From: Pseudonocardia sp.
GTDB taxonomy: Bacteria; Actinomycetota; Actinomycetes; Mycobacteriales; Pseudonocardiaceae
DNA: 5,212 bases
Reading direction: 5' to 3'
Assembly (NCBI GenBank): GCA_030453005.1
Contig: JAKDLE010000268.1
Location: 1 to 5,212, forward strand
Part shown: in pieces, positions 4,186-5,212 of the stretch
Position numbering within the stretch: position 1 is the first letter of the stretch
Layout: each line of letters begins with the position of its first letter
The notes under the pieces: model-generated
Databases searched by the model: none
Told to the model about the DNA's origin: nothing
What the model saw: only the letters and a program-made list of their open reading frames with translations
Program-made: the position numbers and the translations under genes

Positions 4186-5212
4186 ATGGCGGAACCGGTC
4201 GGCACCTGCTGCCTCGTGCTGCACAGTCACCTCCCCTGGCTCGCCCCCCACGGCCGGTGGCCGGTGGGCGAGGAGTGGCTCTACCAGGCGTGGGCGCACT
4301 CCTACCTCCCGGTGCTCGACGTCGTGTCGCGGCTGGCGGCCGACGGCAGGCGCGACCTGCTCACCCTCGGGATCACCCCGGTGCTGGCCGCGGGGCTCGA
4401 CGACCCGTACTGCCTGCGCGGCATGCACGAGTGGCTCGGGGGTTGGCTGCTGCGGGCGCACGAGGTGGCGCCGCGGCTGCCCGAGCTCGGCGCGCGCGAG
4501 CACCGGGCCGCCTCCGCGGCGCTGGAGTCGTTCGAGTCGCGCTGGCGCCACGGTGCGTCGCCGCTGCTGCGCGGGCTGTCCGACGGCGGGGCGTGCGAGC
4601 TGCTCGGGGGGCCCGCGACCCACGCGTTCGCTCCTCTGCTGGACCCGCGGATCCGCGCCTTCGCCCTGGACACGGGCCTCACGGACGCCACGATCCGGCT
4701 CGGCGCCGCACCCGCGGGGATCTGGGCGCCCGAATGCGGCTACGCGCCGGGGATGGAGCACGGGTACGCCGCGGCGGGGGTGTCGCGGTTCCTCGTCGAC
4801 GGCCCGGCGGTACACGGCGACACCGGGTTCGCCCGCCCGGTCGGCGACTCGGGCGTGCTGGCCTTCGCGCGCGACCTCGACGTCACCTACCGGGTCTGGT
4901 CCCCGCGCGCCGGCTACCCGGGCGGACGCGACTACCGCGACTTCCACACCTTCGACCACCCCTCGGGGCTCAAGCCCGCGCGCGTCACCGGCCGCTCGGT
5001 CGCACCGCAGGACAAGCGCCCCTACGACCCGACGCGCGCGGCGGCCGCCGTCGAGCGCGACGCCGCCGACTTCGTCGCGGTCGTCCGCGAACGGCTGACC
5101 GCGCTGCGGACGCGGCACGGCCGACCGGCGCTCACCGTCGCCGCGTTCGACACCGAGCTGTTCGGGCACTGGTGGCACGAGGGCCCGGCGTGGCTGGAGG
5201 CGGTGCTCCGTG
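4186..5212 (+). CDS. GH57 1,4-alpha-glucan branching enzyme, Rv3031-like (partial)
   Basis: The first 342 residues are present and the gene runs off the right edge; the M. tuberculosis counterpart Rv3031 is about 526 aa, so roughly a third is missing, including the expected C-terminal helical domain. It belongs to glycoside hydrolase family 57 (PF03065). The family signatures appear in order: LHSHLPW (residues 12-18) in the first strand of the barrel, GIWAPECGY (178-186) with the catalytic nucleophile Glu183, and AAFDTELFGHWWHEG (319-333) with the acid/base Asp322. Both catalytic residues are therefore intact. GH57 branching enzymes cut an alpha-1,4-glucan and reattach the piece as an alpha-1,6 branch by a retaining mechanism in the cytoplasm. 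The Rv3031 homologue is assigned to building MGLP together with a glucosyltransferase. ATG at 4186 follows the methyltransferase stop by one base, which indicates translational coupling. Hydrolase or transferase activity cannot be separated from the sequence. Confidence 0.94.
   Translation, partial: MAEPVGTCCLVLHSHLPWLAPHGRWPVGEEWLYQAWAHSYLPVLDVVSRLAADGRRDLLTLGITPVLAAGLDDPYCLRGMHEWLGGWLLRAHEVAPRLPELGAREHRAASAALESFESRWRHGASPLLRGLSDGGACELLGGPATHAFAPLLDPRIRAFALDTGLTDATIRLGAAPAGIWAPECGYAPGMEHGYAAAGVSRFLVDGPAVHGDTGFARPVGDSGVLAFARDLDVTYRVWSPRAGYPGGRDYRDFHTFDHPSGLKPARVTGRSVAPQDKRPYDPTRAAAAVERDAADFVAVVRERLTALRTRHGRPALTVAAFDTELFGHWWHEGPAWLEAVLR

Noticed and set aside
4076..5098. Plus-strand frame of 340 codons overlapping the GH57 gene
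   Set aside because: It is the other-frame shadow of the GH57 gene, made of Arg/Ser/Thr/Ala runs; the GH57 signatures are all in the frame that starts at 4186.
3961..5178. Minus-strand frame of 405 codons opposite the methyltransferase and GH57 genes
   Set aside because: It is Arg/Gly/Ala/Pro-rich and lies antisense to two strongly supported enzymes with intact catalytic motifs.

Overview
The window is very GC-rich DNA with G/C-biased third codon positions and many GTG starts, which points to an actinobacterium. The right-hand gene pair closely resembles the neighbouring Mycobacterium tuberculosis genes Rv3030 and Rv3031, so the order Mycobacteriales/Pseudonocardiales is likely. A Pseudonocardia-like host is my guess and is not shown by the sequence.

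Layout. Positions 1-294 hold no gene I can support. Positions 295-1435 (minus strand) hold a two-gene toxin-antitoxin operon: an upstream antitoxin with a MerR-like helix-turn-helix and a DUF433 domain, then a PIN-like RNase toxin 13 nt downstream. The pair matches the VapB45/VapC45 type. Positions 1545-1786 (minus) hold a small actinobacterial conserved-hypothetical gene (about 80 aa) broken by an apparent one-base deletion. Positions 1787-2722 have no coherent gene but contain several dyads, a nested hairpin and direct repeats. Positions 2723-3469 (minus) hold a tyrosine recombinase that has lost an internal segment carrying the first catalytic Arg and the catalytic Lys, so it is probably dead. 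Positions 3405-4184 (plus) encode a class I SAM-dependent methyltransferase, and 4186 to the right edge (plus) encode a GH57 alpha-glucan branching-type enzyme that is cut by the window end.

How it fits together. The right 1.8 kb is a conserved chromosomal operon. In mycobacteria its counterparts sit in the methylglucose lipopolysaccharide (MGLP) cluster, where branching of an alpha-1,4-glucan and O-methylation are steps in making the polysaccharide. The left 3.4 kb looks like the eroded remains of an integrated element: a dead integrase, a frameshifted small gene, repeats downstream of the integrase, and an apparently intact toxin-antitoxin pair, a kind of module that often survives such decay. 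The boundary between the two parts lies at roughly 3345-3460, where the recombinase reading frame runs head-on into the 5' end of the methyltransferase gene.

I found no clear case for a wholly new system. The most useful points are the intact TA operon beside decayed mobile DNA, the in-frame internal deletion of the integrase, the one-base frameshift, and the repeats and dyads at 2098-2675.
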